Positions 61,337 through 64,000 of a DNA stretch of 64,000 nucleotides are shown piece after piece. This DNA comes from Marinobacter mangrovi (lineage in GTDB: Bacteria; Pseudomonadota; Gammaproteobacteria; Pseudomonadales; Oleiphilaceae): positions 992,001 through 1,056,000 of the forward strand of contig NZ_JAERVO010000001.1 of the NCBI RefSeq assembly GCF_016798325.1, written 5' to 3'. Position 1 is the first letter of the stretch; every line of letters starts with the position of its first letter. The position numbers were made by a program, and so were the translations under genes. The notes beneath the pieces are model-generated. The model was given only the letters and a program-made list of their open reading frames with translations. It was not told the origin of the DNA and made no database searches.

Positions 61337-62124
61337 CAGCGGGGACTGGTCCAATCGCGGACGACACCGACCCGGAAGGTCTCGCCGTAGGCACTGAGAA
61401 TCACGCCGTCAGAGGTGATCGCTTCCACCCGGATGCCGGAGAAACTGTCACCCGGCCGCAGGTAGTTGCCATTGATCATGACCCGCCGGGCCGCCGGATC
61501 CGACGCGTAGATGTGACTGCTGAAATGCAGGTCCGGAATCTTGCGCTGGAACGCGATCGGTTTCTCGACCAGATGCTCCACCGGCGGCCCGTCGGCAAAA
61601 TCAAAGCTGGAAGCCGGCAGGGCCGGCGTCGACGCATCGGGCTGGGACGGTACGATGAGCGTCGGCTCGTCCGAAGCGGTGGAGGCGCCAACCGCTTCCG
61701 GGTACTCCTCCTCGGCGTAGGTCGCCGCCGGCTCTTCCCGGGAGGTGGACGGCGTGATCACCGTGGGCGCCTCATCCTGCGTGTCAGCGGCCGCATGCTG
61801 TTGAGACTGCGCGGCCGGCTTCGACTCTTCCGGCGCCACGGTCTGGGTCGCCGCTTCTTTTGCACTGACCTTGGGCGTTTCATCAGCCACAGGCGACGCG
61901 GAGGCCTGCTTATCGACAGAACTGGCCAGGAAGCCACTACCCGGCCAGAAAATGGCCGCCAGAATCAGGCCATTGAAAACCAGGGCGATGGCCACCCAGC
62001 CACCGACGGGCATCGACCGGCGACGCGGTTTATGCACCATCTGCACGGATTGGGCGAGATCCGGCACCCGACCCTGCTGCCGGTCGCTCTCGGACTTGCG
62101 GAGCGCATCGAGAATGTACGACAT
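61336..62124 (-). CDS. gspB: GspB-like general secretion pathway protein
   Basis: 262 residues. N-terminal MSYILDALRKSESDRQQG is the usual GspB/ExeB start. One membrane helix is at about 42-62. A Ser/Ala/Glu/Pro-rich periplasmic linker follows, then the compact T2SSB domain at about 180-258 (DLHFSSHIYASDPAARRVMI). GspB with GspA helps place the type II secretin across peptidoglycan. It lies four bases after the GspA gene and is coupled to dinG. No other gsp genes are present in the window. Confidence 0.85.
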   Translation of the reverse strand: MSYILDALRKSESDRQQGRVPDLAQSVQMVHKPRRRSMPVGGWVAIALVFNGLILAAIFWPGSGFLASSVDKQASASPVADETPKVSAKEAATQTVAPEESKPAAQSQQHAAADTQDEAPTVITPSTSREEPAATYAEEEYPEAVGASTASDEPTLIVPSQPDASTPALPASSFDFADGPPVEHLVEKPIAFQRKIPDLHFSSHIYASDPAARRVMINGNYLRPGDSFSGIRVEAITSDGVILSAYGETFRVGVVRDWTSPR

Positions 62125-62128
62125 GCGA

Positions 62129-63943
62129 TCAGTGAACCTCCGCCGTCTGACGGCGCGCGGGTGAAAGTCGTGGGATTGAGGGATAGAGATCGGAATTCAT
62201 CTGGATCAGTGTCTTGGCTCCGGCAATCCCGTCCGGTATCAGGCCATTGAGCGACTGATACCAGACGATCTGATCTTTCAGGCTGGCCGCCATCAGCTCA
62301 TCCTGCTTGGTGATGTTACTCTCCAGCGTACTGATCAACTGCATCAGCTTGGCGCTCAGCCAGGCTTCCTCGCCGACGGCCTCGTCATTCGGGACCAGGC
62401 TGGACCGGTACGGCGGCAGGCGCCAGACCAGGGAATAATCCCCCAGCCAGTAGCGATCCACCAGGTCCGTGGACAATTTGAGTGTCTGCTCGCCCAGCAC
62501 CAGCTTGGCTTCGCCACCCTCCAGCGCGATCAGCGTGGCGTAGCGCGGATCGCCCTTGTCATCGAACAGCTTCAGGATAACCGGTCGGTTGAGCTGTTCG
62601 ATGCTGCGCCAGTTCCCCTGCCGGTGCAGACAGCTCAAACCCACGGTCTCGGCAAAGTCGCAGGCGTAATGGTACTGGCCCGCATCGTAATCGAAGCCCC
62701 AGCGCGAAAACAGCTGTGTATAGGCCTCGACCTGACTGCGGCCCGCGTCGTCAAGCAGGGACAGCCAGTTCGGAGGCACATTGCCGTCACCGTTGGCCCC
62801 GTTGGGATTGCCGGTAAACGGCTGCTCTGCCACGGCGCGGACCACTTCGCCACCGGACGAGGCAGCGGTTTCGGTGGCTTCGGCGGACTCTTCAGCCGCA
62901 TCGGCGACAGCGTCGCCGTCGGCCGTTTCGGGATCCGCTACGACCTTGGCCTCAGTCGACGGCGCTATCTCCTTTTCGGGCACTTCAGCGGCCGTCGCTG
63001 TTTCCGCCACCGGTTCTGACGTGCCCGGGCTTAACGGATCAATCGCGCTCCAGCCCAGGAAAAGCACCACCATCAGACAGGCGGCGGCCGCGGCGACGTA
63101 GCGTAATTTCAGCTTATTGATCGGCAGCCTCGGGTGCGGGCGCCCCAGCACTTCCCGGGCGGCCTGGGCAATGTGGTCACGGTTAACTTCGTGTGTCCCT
63201 TCGGAATAGGCCCCCAACAACGCCCGATCACAAATCAGGTTGATAACGCGCGGAATCCCCCCGCTCAGACGATAGAGCTGGGCCATGCGGGCCGAATTAA
63301 AGAATTCACTGCGCTGCCCCGCCACGCTCAGGCGATAACGCAGGTAGGCCGGCAGTTCGCTGCGATCGATGGCATCCAGGTGGTAGCGGGCCGTAACCCG
63401 CTGGGCGAGTTGCCGCAGCTCCCTGGTCTCGAGCATTTCCTGAAGCTCGGGCTGGCCCAGCAGGACAATCTGCAACAGCTTTTTCTCGGCGGTTTCCAGA
63501 TTGGTGAGCAAGCGCAGTTGCTCCAGCACATCCGCCGACAGGTTCTGGGCCTCGTCGATGATCAGTACCTGGTGCCGGCCACGGGCGTGGGCATCCAGCA
63601 GGTGCTGGTTCACCAGATCGATCAGGCGCTTGATGGTGCTGCCGGCGGGATGGCGGATGCCGAGCTCATCACAGATGCTGGACAGCAACTCGCGGGCTGA
63701 CAACCGCGGATTCAGCACCAGGGCAATATCCACGTTCTCGGGCACGTTTTCGATGAAGCAGCGGCAGACGGTGGTTTTGCCGGTGCCGACTTCGCCGGTG
63801 ATGACAATAAACCCGCCCTGCCCCTGAACGCCATACATCAGGTGCGCCAATGCTTCTTTGTGCCGTTCGCTCAAATAGAGATAACGGGGATCCGGCGCAA
63901 TCGAGAAGGGAGGTTCCCGAAAGCCGAAAAACTCGTAGTACAT
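62129..63943 (-). CDS. gspA: GspA/ExeA-type ATPase with peptidoglycan-binding domain
   Basis: 604 residues from the ATG at 63943 (MYYEFFGFREPPFSI), the family start; a GTG six codons upstream is possible. Walker A GEVGTGKTT is at about 50-58 and Walker B is VLIIDEAQN. One membrane helix is at about 282-298. A Glu/Ala-rich linker leads to a periplasmic domain. A peptidoglycan-binding fold closes the protein (SLKDQIVWYQSLNGLIPDG). It partners GspB. The promoter side runs into the window edge. Confidence 0.88.
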   Translation of the reverse strand: MYYEFFGFREPPFSIAPDPRYLYLSERHKEALAHLMYGVQGQGGFIVITGEVGTGKTTVCRCFIENVPENVDIALVLNPRLSARELLSSICDELGIRHPAGSTIKRLIDLVNQHLLDAHARGRHQVLIIDEAQNLSADVLEQLRLLTNLETAEKKLLQIVLLGQPELQEMLETRELRQLAQRVTARYHLDAIDRSELPAYLRYRLSVAGQRSEFFNSARMAQLYRLSGGIPRVINLICDRALLGAYSEGTHEVNRDHIAQAAREVLGRPHPRLPINKLKLRYVAAAAACLMVVLFLGWSAIDPLSPGTSEPVAETATAAEVPEKEIAPSTEAKVVADPETADGDAVADAAEESAEATETAASSGGEVVRAVAEQPFTGNPNGANGDGNVPPNWLSLLDDAGRSQVEAYTQLFSRWGFDYDAGQYHYACDFAETVGLSCLHRQGNWRSIEQLNRPVILKLFDDKGDPRYATLIALEGGEAKLVLGEQTLKLSTDLVDRYWLGDYSLVWRLPPYRSSLVPNDEAVGEEAWLSAKLMQLISTLESNITKQDELMAASLKDQIVWYQSLNGLIPDGIAGAKTLIQMNSDLYPSIPRLSPARRQTAEVH

Positions 63944-64000
63944 GGGTGTCCAGTCTGTCACGGGATATTGCCAGGAACCCCGTATGATACCGTCCCGCTC

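Overview
The window reads as a stretch of core chromosome from a high-GC, marine-type gammaproteobacterium. The best fit is the Marinobacter/Marinobacteraceae neighbourhood, close to Pseudomonas; this is inferred from gene content and order, not from a database search. The block leuC-leuD-leuB-asd-fimV-truA-trpF-...-accD-folC-dedD-cvpA-purF-metZ follows the order known from Pseudomonas. ThrH, DUF1631, DUF4892, FimV, PilZ and an APS-type CysH point the same way. Coding density is very high. I see no rRNA, tRNA, CRISPR array, prophage or insertion sequence.

Layout. (1) 1-4926, plus strand: the yejA(partial)BEF peptide ABC importer, followed by fabI and a lipoprotein alpha/beta hydrolase. (2) 7018-9239, minus: DUF1631 protein coupled to a c-di-GMP-type PilZ protein. 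(3) aroG-type DAHP synthase on plus with a strong terminator. (4) 10845-36445, minus: a long housekeeping run. It starts (in transcription order) with leuCDB and asd, passes through fimV, truA, trpFBA, accD, folC, dedD, cvpA, purF, metZ, ftsK, lolA, rarA and serS, and ends at cysG. (5) A LysR regulator divergent from leuC. (6) 37474-48211, minus: prmB-aroC-MFS, then DUF58, a transglutaminase, holB, pilZ, an alpha/beta hydrolase, a DUF4892 protein and a patatin. (7) 48339-50891: three exported proteins of poorly known function. (8) pabB, thrH, cysH, cysB and a TauE/SafE permease, a sulfur and chorismate neighbourhood. (9) A MalT-like LuxR regulator and a structured intergenic region. (10) dinG with an orphan GspB/GspA pair, running off the right edge.

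The genes serve amino acid synthesis (Leu, Trp, aromatic, Met, Cys, Lys/Thr through Asd), folate and fatty acid synthesis, sulfate assimilation with siroheme, replication and segregation (HolB, RarA, FtsK, DinG), envelope traffic (LolA, YejABEF) and type IV pilus or c-di-GMP functions (FimV, PilZ).

Most useful unusual points: a perfect CRP/Vfr-type palindrome upstream of a hairpin-rich segment that ends in an intrinsic terminator (candidate sRNA, 58982-59137); a second CRP-like site before a secreted protein gene; a CysG whose dehydrogenase/ferrochelatase half looks decayed; an MFS gene with no ATG/GTG/TTG ahead of its conserved first helix; paired operators between leuC and its LysR gene; and a perfect palindrome between asd and fimV. 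I did not find a clearly new multi-gene system.
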